DNA from: M30B80 sp965656935
GTDB taxonomy: Bacteria; Pseudomonadota; Alphaproteobacteria; Rhodobacterales; Rhodobacteraceae
Reading direction: 5' to 3'
Assembly (NCBI GenBank): GCA_965656935.1
Contig: CBFHMG010000004.1
Coordinates: 1-64,000, forward strand
Length of the DNA stretch: 64,000 bases
Shown: positions 42,963-50,396 of the stretch, one piece after another
Numbering within the stretch: the stretch's first letter is position 1
How the letters are laid out: every line of letters starts with the position of its first letter
Translations under genes and position numbers: made by a program
Notes under the pieces: generated by a model
Told to the model about the DNA's origin: nothing
The model's input: only the letters and a program-made list of their open reading frames with translations
The model's database searches: none

Positions 42963-43957
42963 CACACCCCTATGATCTGGTCGGCATCGGCAATGCGATT
43001 GTCGATGTCATCTCGCAAGGCGATGACAGCTTTCTCGACAATATGGGCATCACCAAAGGCATCATGCAATTGATCGAGCGCGACCGCGCGGAGCTGCTCT
43101 ATGGGGCGATGTCGGATCGGGTGCAAACGGCAGGTGGCTCGGTGGCCAACACCATCGCGGGGGCAGGGACCTTGGGGCTGAAAACGGCTTTCCTTGGCAA
43201 GGTCAAGGATGACGCGCTTGGCCGCTTCTATGCCCAAGGCATGGAGAGCGAAGGCACCGATTTCCCAAATGCACCTGTTGCGGGGGATATCCCGCCCACA
43301 TCGCGCTCGATGATCTTCGTCTCGCCAGATGGGGAGCGGTCCATGAACACCTATCTCGGGGCAGGCGCGGATTTCAACGAAGCCGATGTTGACCCACAAG
43401 TGGCAGGCAATGCGCGCTGGTTGTTCCTTGAAGGGTATCTTTATGACAAGGATGAAGGCAAAGCGGCCTTCACAGCAGCGGCCAAACATTGCCGCGCGGG
43501 CGGGGGCAAGACGGGTATTACGTTGTCCGATCCCTTCTGCGTCGACCGCCACCGCGCCGATTTCCTGACCTTGATCAAGGATGAGATGGATTTCGTCTTG
43601 GGCAATGAGGAAGAATGGCTCTCGATGTATCAAACCGAAAATCTGGATGACGCACTTGGTCAGGCCGCGGCGGTTTGTGAAATTGTGGTCTGCACCCGCT
43701 CTGGCGATCCAGTTGTCCTGATCAGGGGCGAGGAGCGCGTGGAGGTCCCTGTTGAGCGGATCACTCCCGTCGATGCCACGGGCGCAGGCGACCAATTCGC
43801 GGCGGGTTTCCTATATGCTATGGCGACAGATCGTGATCTGGAAACCGCAGGCAAAATGGGCGTCGCGGCTGCTGCGGAAGTGATCCGCCATATGGGCCCA
43901 CGCCCCAAGCGGTCTTTGACTGAAGTCTTCAAAGACGCAGGCCTTCCGACATCGTGA
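42959..43957 (+). CDS. Adenosine kinase (PfkB family)
   Basis: A 332-residue ribokinase-family sugar kinase. The N-terminal signature is LVGIGNAIVDVI, the central part has GGSVANTIAGAG, and the PfkB C-terminal motif is DATGAGDQFAAGF with the catalytic Asp. Close alphaproteobacterial relatives are annotated as adenosine kinase, phosphorylating adenosine to AMP. Substrate choice is by family resemblance only. Translation is coupled to nth by the ATGA overlap. The dispersed repeat hairpin follows 14 bases after its stop. Confidence 0.86.
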   Translation: MTHPYDLVGIGNAIVDVISQGDDSFLDNMGITKGIMQLIERDRAELLYGAMSDRVQTAGGSVANTIAGAGTLGLKTAFLGKVKDDALGRFYAQGMESEGTDFPNAPVAGDIPPTSRSMIFVSPDGERSMNTYLGAGADFNEADVDPQVAGNARWLFLEGYLYDKDEGKAAFTAAAKHCRAGGGKTGITLSDPFCVDRHRADFLTLIKDEMDFVLGNEEEWLSMYQTENLDDALGQAAAVCEIVVCTRSGDPVVLIRGEERVEVPVERITPVDATGAGDQFAAGFLYAMATDRDLETAGKMGVAAAAEVIRHMGPRPKRSLTEVFKDAGLPTS

Positions 43958-43971
43958 TAGGGCAGTGATTT

Positions 43972-44031
43972 CGTATTTAGAGAAAGATGAAGGATAGGAG
44001 TGCGCCGCACCTTCATCTTTCCAAAAATACG
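43972..44031. repeat. Dispersed repeat as an inverted pair (long hairpin)
   Basis: A direct copy at 43972-43992 (18 of 21 positions like copy A) faces an exact inverted copy at 44011-44031, making a hairpin with an 18-base loop between adenosine kinase and the converging sulfotransferase gene. It may act as a bidirectional terminator or mRNA end as well as being a repeat unit. Confidence 0.65.
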
Positions 44032-44087
44032 AAGGCCGCAGGCCAATTGTGGGAGAGGGCCTTTAATGGCCCTGTTCCGCAAACCCT

Positions 44088-44906
44088 TCAATCGCCGAGC
44101 TTGGCATGCACCTCATCAAGATCGATCTCACCGATTGGCATCTTGTTGGAGGGGTCTTCAAAGTCATATTTGAAGAGCTGGAAATCTTTCTTGTAGATTT
44201 CATAGACCAGATGCATCGACAGATCATCGAAATAATCCTCAACCGGATGGGCGCGTTTTGGGCCATGCCCCTCAGATTCATTGAAACGGGGGACATCGGC
44301 CAAGCTTACCGGTTTTTGTGTCTCGATGCTGTCGAGCACGGATTGCATGCCGTCATTGAACTTTTCAGTCCAAAAGATGTTGTCATAACGACCGCCATTC
44401 ACAATGAAGGTCGAGACATGGCCTGACATCGCGGACCAATGAATATCGGGGTCCATTGGGCGGCGCCAACGGATGGTGTCGCGCGCAAAAAGAAGGAAGC
44501 GGCGGAAGCTCTGGATCTGGTCAAACTCGCCCTTGCCGTCATCGCCGCCAACTTCGATGCCGTATTTCTGGATCAAGAGCGGCACAAGGTTCCCACGATA
44601 GCGATTTCCATTGCGCTGGATGCCGCAGATCTTGTCGAAAAAGGAGGACAGGATGCGGGTATAGGGGTTGCGAACGCAGGTGAAGGCGTAGGATTTATGC
44701 GTGGTCACATTCGACGTTATTTTGGGCTGGGCGGCTTCTTGTGCCCATTTATACATGCCCGATGTGGCATCATGGATGTCACCATCGAAAAATTCACCGT
44801 TGTCAGAGTAATACATAATCTGACCAATCGTCGAGCAGGCGCATTTCGGCACCACGCGATACACTACGCTCTCGCTCTCGGTCATCCAGGTTCCAGGAAA
44901 CCCCAT
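44088..44906 (-). CDS. Sulfotransferase family 2 protein
   Basis: A 272-residue PAPS-dependent carbohydrate sulfotransferase-like protein. The 5'-phosphosulfate loop is VPKCACSTIGQIMYY, and the 3'-phosphate motif is FTCVRNPYTRILSSFFDK with the conserved Arg and Ser. There is no signal peptide or membrane helix, so it acts in the cytoplasm. The start is ATG at 44906 with GGAGG upstream; a frame to 44966 is less likely. It is divergent from a glycosyltransferase gene across about 140 bases, which suggests joint control and a sulfated glycan product. The acceptor is unknown. Confidence 0.83.
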   Translation of the reverse strand: MGFPGTWMTESESVVYRVVPKCACSTIGQIMYYSDNGEFFDGDIHDATSGMYKWAQEAAQPKITSNVTTHKSYAFTCVRNPYTRILSSFFDKICGIQRNGNRYRGNLVPLLIQKYGIEVGGDDGKGEFDQIQSFRRFLLFARDTIRWRRPMDPDIHWSAMSGHVSTFIVNGGRYDNIFWTEKFNDGMQSVLDSIETQKPVSLADVPRFNESEGHGPKRAHPVEDYFDDLSMHLVYEIYKKDFQLFKYDFEDPSNKMPIGEIDLDEVHAKLGD

Positions 44907-45049
44907 GCTCGAGCAACCTCCATTTATACATCTTCCCGCGTCTATAGCGCGTCTGCTGGTGGTCAAAAAGCAAAGAACTGGGCTTTATTCAAGATCAGTT
45001 AGCGATTATGCCTCAAGATTAGCAAAAGATTGAGGCGACCTGTTCCGAA

Positions 45050-46627
45050 ATGGCAAAAATTGCCTTTATTCTCCTGTGTCACAAAAACCCTGAAGGGATC
45101 ATCCGTCAGGCGATACGCCTAACGGCGGGTGGCGATTTTGTCTCAATCCATTTCGATGCGCGGGCCAATCCCGCGCATTATGCGCAGCTCACCCAAGAGC
45201 TTGGCAGCAATCCAGGTGTGGTTTTTGCCAAGAAGCGGATCAAATGCGGCTGGGGGGAGTGGAGCTTGGTGCAAGCGACCTTGAGCGCGCTTGAAACCGC
45301 CGAGGAGGCCTTTCCGCAGGCCACACATTTCTACATGCTCTCGGGCGATTGCGTGCCGATCAAATCGGGTGATTTCGCTCGCGATATGCTTGACGCAAAT
45401 GATGTCGACTACATCGAGAGCTTTGATTTTTTCGCCTCGGATTGGATTAAGGTTGGCATCAAGCGCGAGCGGTTGGTCTATCGCCATTTTTTCAATGAGC
45501 GTAACACCAAATGGCTGTTCTATCTGTCGATGAATTTGCAGAAACGATTGGGTGTTGAGCGCAAAATTCCATCGGACCTCCAGATACAGATTGGCAGCCA
45601 ATGGTGGTGTTTGCGCCGTCGCACGGTGGAAAAAGTGTTGGAGTTTTGCCGCGAGCGGCCTGATGTGATCCGGTTTTTCCGCCGCACTTGGATTCCTGAT
45701 GAAACCTTTTTCCAAACGCTGGTGCGCCATTTGGTGGCCGATAAGGAAATCGAGTCGCGCACGCTGACCTTCCTTGTCTTCTCGGATTACGGGATGCCTG
45801 TTACCTTTTATAATGACCATTATGACCTGCTCTTGAGTCAGGACTACCTTTTCGCACGGAAAATCAGCCCCGAGGCGCATTTTCTGGCCGAACGTCTGGG
45901 GGCGCTTTGGGCGTCTGGCCGTAAGGATTTCGCGATCTCGGGTGGGGGGCGTAAGCTTTATACTTTCATGCGCGAGCGCGGCCGTGTAGGGCGCCGTTTT
46001 GCCACGCGGTTCTGGGAGCAAGAGGCCTCTTTCGGGCAGGAACGCCAGCTTTTGATGGTGGTATGCAAAAAATGGCATGTCGCCAAACGGTTGATGCATT
46101 CGGCCTCAAAGCATGCGGGCATCCATGGTGTGGAATACCTCTTTGATGAGGATGATTGCGGCATTCCCCATTTAGGCGGGCTGGAGCGCACATTGGAAAA
46201 GCGCAACCGCCACCGCCGCGCGCTGGTGCGTATGTTGTTTGACTATTACCAGACCGACCGCCTGATGATCTGTCTTGATCCTAATAATATCAACCTGATG
46301 CGCGACTTCAGCGCTGATCGAAACAGTGCCAAAATCCTCGAATTGCAATGCGATTTTGATGATGACTATCTCAAAGGCCATGCTTATCGCGTGGGCCTTG
46401 CCTCGCCTGATACTTCAGAAGAGCTAATGGATAAAATGCTGCCGACCCTGCGCCATGAGTTCGAGTTCGAGACGGTGCGCATCCGCAATGCCGAATTCGA
46501 GAACCATTACCGCGTGCGGCAAGGCAAGGAAGAATGGGAAAATGCAGCCGTTTTGAGGGATTTCTTCGCGATTGGGTCTGATGCAGCCCGCACGATTGCG
46601 CAAACGCCTTACCTCTTCGATGATTGA
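45050..46627 (+). CDS. GT14-like glycosyltransferase with C-terminal DUF5928-type region
   Basis: A 525-residue protein. The N-terminal 270 residues resemble core-2/I-branching beta-1,6-N-acetylglucosaminyltransferases (GT14): IAFILLCHKNPEG, VSIHFDARANPAHY, HFYMLSGDCVPI, GSQWWCLRRRTV and WIPDETFFQTLV. The C-terminal 250 residues match no motif I can name beyond a roseobacter domain labelled DUF5928. No signal peptide or membrane segment is present. It is divergent from the sulfotransferase, and the pair probably builds a sulfated sugar on a protein or polymer. The HIT gene starts 14 bases after its stop. Confidence 0.75.
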   Translation: MAKIAFILLCHKNPEGIIRQAIRLTAGGDFVSIHFDARANPAHYAQLTQELGSNPGVVFAKKRIKCGWGEWSLVQATLSALETAEEAFPQATHFYMLSGDCVPIKSGDFARDMLDANDVDYIESFDFFASDWIKVGIKRERLVYRHFFNERNTKWLFYLSMNLQKRLGVERKIPSDLQIQIGSQWWCLRRRTVEKVLEFCRERPDVIRFFRRTWIPDETFFQTLVRHLVADKEIESRTLTFLVFSDYGMPVTFYNDHYDLLLSQDYLFARKISPEAHFLAERLGALWASGRKDFAISGGGRKLYTFMRERGRVGRRFATRFWEQEASFGQERQLLMVVCKKWHVAKRLMHSASKHAGIHGVEYLFDEDDCGIPHLGGLERTLEKRNRHRRALVRMLFDYYQTDRLMICLDPNNINLMRDFSADRNSAKILELQCDFDDDYLKGHAYRVGLASPDTSEELMDKMLPTLRHEFEFETVRIRNAEFENHYRVRQGKEEWENAAVLRDFFAIGSDAARTIAQTPYLFDD

Positions 46628-46641
46628 TGGGAAAAATACCG

Positions 46642-47022
46642 ATGGCCTATATCTATGACGAGCAGAATATCTTCGCCAAAATCCTGCGCGGGGAAATTCC
46701 CAATCAAACAGTTCTCGAGACGGAGCATACTCTGGCCTTCAACGATATCGGCCCGCAAGCGCCGATCCATGTTCTGGTCATCCCCAAAGGGAAATACGTG
46801 ACCTATGACCATTTCGCGGCCGAGGCCTCGGATGCGGAGATCGTTGATTTCCATCGCGCTTTTGCGAAAATCTGCGCCGATCTTGGCGTTGCGCCGGGGC
46901 AAGGCGGGGAAGGGTTTCGGGCGATCAGCAATGCAGGCGCGGATGCGGTGCAAGAGGTTCCGCATTTCCATATGCATATCTTGGGCGGCAGGCCTTTGGG
47001 GCGGATGCTCGAAAAAGGCTAG
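46642..47022 (+). CDS. HIT-family nucleotide hydrolase
   Basis: A 126-residue histidine-triad protein of the Hint type. It shows NIFAKILRGEIP at the start and the triad HFHMHILGGR near the C-terminus. Such enzymes hydrolyse AMP-linked phosphoramidates and related nucleotides. The start is ATG at 46642 (MAYIYDEQ), the normal family start; an ATG at 46627 is the alternative. Its stop overlaps the converging racemase-like gene by four bases. Confidence 0.9.
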   Translation: MAYIYDEQNIFAKILRGEIPNQTVLETEHTLAFNDIGPQAPIHVLVIPKGKYVTYDHFAAEASDAEIVDFHRAFAKICADLGVAPGQGGEGFRAISNAGADAVQEVPHFHMHILGGRPLGRMLEKG

Positions 47023-47762
47023 GGCGCTTTGAACAATTGGCCCGGTGCAGACGGGGCCGCGCTTTGGCCCGTTTCGCGCAGCATATGCCAAGCCAAAACC
47101 TGATTGCTGGAGAGAACGGGCAGCCCCAATTGCGCCTCCAATGGCGCGATTGCCGCGAGCGTGCGCAGGTTTGTGCAGGACAAAAACAGCGCATCAATGC
47201 CGCCTGTTTTGGCCAAAGATTCCGCTGCGGTCATGATGGATTGCGTGTCGATGCGCACAACGCGAGCCTCTTCGGCGACATCGAAGCTGCCAAAGACGGG
47301 CGTGTCTATGCCCTCATCCTCCAAGGCCTCCTGCAGGCGCTGCGATACCTGCGCGATATAGGGCGAGAGCATGCCCAATCGGGTCACGCCCAGATGACGA
47401 CAGGCCGCGACCAGAGCGCTTAATGGGTTGGTAACAGCTTTGGTCTGTGTGGCCCCTTTGATGAGCTCTGCCACCCGCGCGGGCCCGATCTGGGCCGAGC
47501 CTGAGGTGCATCCATAGCCGACGGCTTCAAATTTGGCTGCTTGCGGGAAAAGACTTGCGGCCTGTCCCAGATGCCCCTCCATCGCGGCAAGTGTTTCCGA
47601 GGTGACCTGCTGAGATGAAGGCACGCGGCTGACGAATAGCTCGATCTCGGGCGGCAGAAGCGCGCGGAAATCCATCTCGATGGTTTCGTCGCTTTGCAAC
47701 ACAACAAGCCCAAGCTGTGCTGCGCGCGTGGCTTCAAGGTTATGGGGGAAGGGTGCTGTCAT
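47019..47762 (-). CDS. Aspartate/glutamate racemase-superfamily protein (maleate isomerase/EutA-like)
   Basis: A 247-residue member of the Asp/Glu racemase fold. Two catalytic-type cysteines are visible, in GYGCTSGS and LSCTNLRT, as in maleate cis-trans isomerases, arylmalonate decarboxylases and ectoine-utilisation EutA. It overlaps the start-side end of the M24 peptidase gene by four bases (ATGA), so the two are translated together. A racemase or isomerase plus an aminopeptidase-like hydrolase suggests degradation of an amide or cyclic amino acid, but the substrate cannot be read. Confidence 0.8.
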   Translation of the reverse strand: MTAPFPHNLEATRAAQLGLVVLQSDETIEMDFRALLPPEIELFVSRVPSSQQVTSETLAAMEGHLGQAASLFPQAAKFEAVGYGCTSGSAQIGPARVAELIKGATQTKAVTNPLSALVAACRHLGVTRLGMLSPYIAQVSQRLQEALEDEGIDTPVFGSFDVAEEARVVRIDTQSIMTAAESLAKTGGIDALFLSCTNLRTLAAIAPLEAQLGLPVLSSNQVLAWHMLRETGQSAAPSAPGQLFKAP

Positions 47763-48910
47763 ATCACGATCATCTCCGCTTCGGCGGGTTGGGAAAGCCA
47801 TTCTGCACCGCCTTCGCGGATCACGATGTTTTCTTCATGAACCATGATTTGGCCTTGCGATAGGCTGATCGAAGGCTCCAGCGTCAGCACCATTCCCGCC
47901 TGTAAGGACGTATGATCATCAGGAATGAGCGAAACCCCTTCGGTCAATTGCATGCCCAACCCATGGCCGAAGCGCCCCGCCTCAGCCCCGCTTTGGCCAC
48001 CCGTTAACACGCGGTCCATGGCGTGAAACAGATCGGCGGGGGTGGCACCGATGCGGGCCGCTTCAAAGCCTGCTTGGGTGGCTTCAATCAATGTAGCATG
48101 GGCGGTTTGCGTCTCGGGCTTTGGCGGACCGATGGAGAAATTCCTGTCGAAATCGCAGAAATATCCGTTCCGCACGAGGCCCGTATCCAGCATCATGACA
48201 TCGCCGCGGGCCAGTGGCTGATCTGATGCAGGCGAGATCACATCGCCATACCCCCCTTGCCCCGCGCCACCCGCAAGATAGGCAACCCAATCGGCCCCTT
48301 CTTCTAGGCAGAGGATCTGGAAGCGGCGAAACACATCGCTGAGAGGCACACCTGCGCCCGCAATCTCGGGGACCCGCGAAAAGGCGCGCGTGGCTATAGC
48401 GCAAGCGGTTCGAATGGCCTCGATCTCGGCTTCGGATTTCACGGCGCGCAGGCGCTGCATGATCCCATCATCTTGCGTGAAGTGATGGTTGGGCAGGCTT
48501 GCGCAAAGCTGCTGCCAGCCCGCCAGCGGCATGCGCAGATGGGTTTCTAGCCCGCTTGGCACGCCAATTTTCGAGGCAGGCGCGGCAAGCTCGGCGCAGG
48601 CCTCGGCCAAAAGCGACACACCATCATCATCGTAATTCGGGGCGGCCCATGTCCTGATATCGCTGATCCAGCTTTGCCCCATCAGATGCGCCCCGATGGA
48701 GGGGATCACGGCAACAGGATCACCGCTTGCAGGGACAAGCAGAAACCACGGACGTGTCGGGCTTTCCCAAAAACGGGTCAGAAAACCTGTGAAATATCGG
48801 ATATCGGGTTCCGTGGTCAGCAAAAGGGCGGCAAGTCCTGTGCGCGCCATCTCGGTTTGCGCCGCGTGTAAACGGGTGCGATATTCGCTGGTGTCGAAAA
48901 CGGGGCTCAT
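47759..48910 (-). CDS. M24-family metallopeptidase (Xaa-Pro peptidase-like)
   Basis: A 383-residue protein with a creatinase-like N-terminal domain and a pita-bread C-terminal domain. Metal ligands appear in the M24 order: LDTGLVRNGYFCDFD (two Asp), GHGLGM (His), TLEPS (Glu) and VHEENIVI (Glu). Members cleave Xaa-Pro bonds or, as in DoeA/EutD, open ectoine. The neighbouring EutA-like gene makes the second option thinkable, but the rest of an ectoine operon is absent here. The start is ATG at 48910 after AGAGGCC. Confidence 0.85.
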   Translation of the reverse strand: MSPVFDTSEYRTRLHAAQTEMARTGLAALLLTTEPDIRYFTGFLTRFWESPTRPWFLLVPASGDPVAVIPSIGAHLMGQSWISDIRTWAAPNYDDDGVSLLAEACAELAAPASKIGVPSGLETHLRMPLAGWQQLCASLPNHHFTQDDGIMQRLRAVKSEAEIEAIRTACAIATRAFSRVPEIAGAGVPLSDVFRRFQILCLEEGADWVAYLAGGAGQGGYGDVISPASDQPLARGDVMMLDTGLVRNGYFCDFDRNFSIGPPKPETQTAHATLIEATQAGFEAARIGATPADLFHAMDRVLTGGQSGAEAGRFGHGLGMQLTEGVSLIPDDHTSLQAGMVLTLEPSISLSQGQIMVHEENIVIREGGAEWLSQPAEAEMIVI

Positions 48911-49040
48911 CTGTGGCCTCTGGCGCAAGGGGGCTTTGGATGGATGCTGCACCATTTATGCGGGTCTGGGCAGGGCAAATCCGACATATTCGGGCAAAGC
49001 AGCGCTTCCTGCGGCCCGCGTCCCGTGTCTGAGCGACAGA

Positions 49041-49979
49041 TCAGGCGCTTTTATTGGAGGTGAGGGCCACAAAAACATCCTCAAGATGGGGCTCTTCGGT
49101 TTTGACATCGCGGATCGTGATGCCTGCGGCATGAACCGCCTCAAGGATAGCACCCGTAGAGACATCTTTCGGGGAATAGGAAAAGACCAGCGCGCCATCC
49201 TTGCGGCGGCTGAGGGCCACATGCTGAGGCGCGGCCATCTCGGTGCTTGTATCTTCGGGCAGGATCACAAGCGTCTTGGCATCCATCTGCGCCAGCAGGT
49301 TCTCGGTGCGGTCGCGCGCTATGACCTCGCCATGATTGATAATCGCAATCTCGTCGCACATCTCCTCGGCCTCTTCGAGGTAATGGGTTGTCAGGATGAT
49401 CGTCATGCCGCGTTCCTCATTGAGGCGGCGGATATTGGTCCAGAGCATCTGGCGCAATTCGATATCAACGCCTGCGGTGGGTTCATCCAAGACAAGGATT
49501 TGTGGGTTATGGATCAAGGCTTTACCCAGCAAAAGGCGGCGCCGCATCCCGCCTGAAAGCGTGCGGGCATAGGCCTCGGCCTTATCCTCCAAGCCGATCA
49601 GGCGCAGCACCTCATCGGTTTTGCGCTGCGCTTTGGGCACGCCATATAGGCCTGCTTGAACCTCCAGCGCGCCGCGCGGGGTGAAGAAGGGATCAAGGTT
49701 CAATTCCTGCGGCATCACACCGATGGCGGCGCGCGATTGGCGCGGGTTCACGTCTTGATCAAAGCCCCAGATATTCACTTTGCCGCTGGTCTTGGTCACA
49801 AGCCCCGCAAGGATATTGATCGTCGTGGATTTGCCAGCGCCATTGGGCCCAAGCAGCCCGAAAATCGAGCCGCGCGGAATGGCGAGATTGATGCCTTTGA
49901 GCGCTTCTTTCGGCGCTTCGCGCCGCGAGGCCGCATAGGTCTTGCGCAAATCTGTAAGCTCGATGGCATTTTGTGACAT
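49041..49979 (-). CDS. ABC transporter ATP-binding protein (YadG-like)
   Basis: A 312-residue ABC ATPase. Walker A is GPNGAGKSTT, the Q-loop region is VMPQELNLDPFF, the signature is LSGGMRRRLLLGKAL, Walker B is ILVLDEPTAGVD and the H-loop is LTTHYLEEAEEM. A C-terminal extension of about 90 residues is typical of DrrA/YadG-type exporters. The matching permease, usually adjacent, is not on either side: M24 peptidase lies downstream and a divergent zinc-finger gene upstream. It may therefore act with a permease encoded elsewhere. The start is ATG at 49979; longer frames run into the divergent leader. Confidence 0.87.
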   Translation of the reverse strand: MSQNAIELTDLRKTYAASRREAPKEALKGINLAIPRGSIFGLLGPNGAGKSTTINILAGLVTKTSGKVNIWGFDQDVNPRQSRAAIGVMPQELNLDPFFTPRGALEVQAGLYGVPKAQRKTDEVLRLIGLEDKAEAYARTLSGGMRRRLLLGKALIHNPQILVLDEPTAGVDIELRQMLWTNIRRLNEERGMTIILTTHYLEEAEEMCDEIAIINHGEVIARDRTENLLAQMDAKTLVILPEDTSTEMAAPQHVALSRRKDGALVFSYSPKDVSTGAILEAVHAAGITIRDVKTEEPHLEDVFVALTSNKSA

Positions 49980-50090
49980 TTTCACGCTGAAAGACCCTCC
50001 CATCGGACTTGCCCGAGCGCGGGCAAACTGCGATATGGAGGCAGACTTACGCCCCAGTTGCGGGCCAGACAAGCGCAAGGACGACCGAAA

Positions 50091-50279
50091 ATGAGTATCG
50101 ACGCCCCCGAGACCGAGATTGTCACCACTTGGCGCGTTGCCTGTGATGGCGGCGAAGGCGCGCTTGGCCATCCCCGTGTTTGGCTTTCAATCCCGCAAGA
50201 TACGGGTTCGGTCGAATGCGGCTATTGCGACAAGCGCTTTGTGCATCAATCCTTCGCGGATGACGCCGCAAAAGGCTGA
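50091..50279 (+). CDS. Small zinc-finger protein (zf-CHCC type)
   Basis: A 62-residue protein with a CHCC zinc-ribbon arrangement: VACDGG, GHPRVWLSI and ECGYCDKRF give C...H...CxxC, followed by a terminal His. This domain is shared with the NDUFS6 subunit of respiratory complex I in eukaryotes and is common as a stand-alone small protein in alphaproteobacteria. The ATG at 50091 follows AAGGACG. It is located between the divergent ABC ATPase gene and polA. The function of the bacterial proteins is not settled. Confidence 0.82.
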   Translation: MSIDAPETEIVTTWRVACDGGEGALGHPRVWLSIPQDTGSVECGYCDKRFVHQSFADDAAKG

Positions 50280-50396
50280 TTTTCCTGTCCCGATTTGGGG
50301 ACGTCCAAAATAATGACAAAACACAGGGTCGCGCTGGCGAGGCGGGCGGGTTAAAACCGTGCGGCACGCGTATCTTTGCGCCATCGGGAGAGTGAC

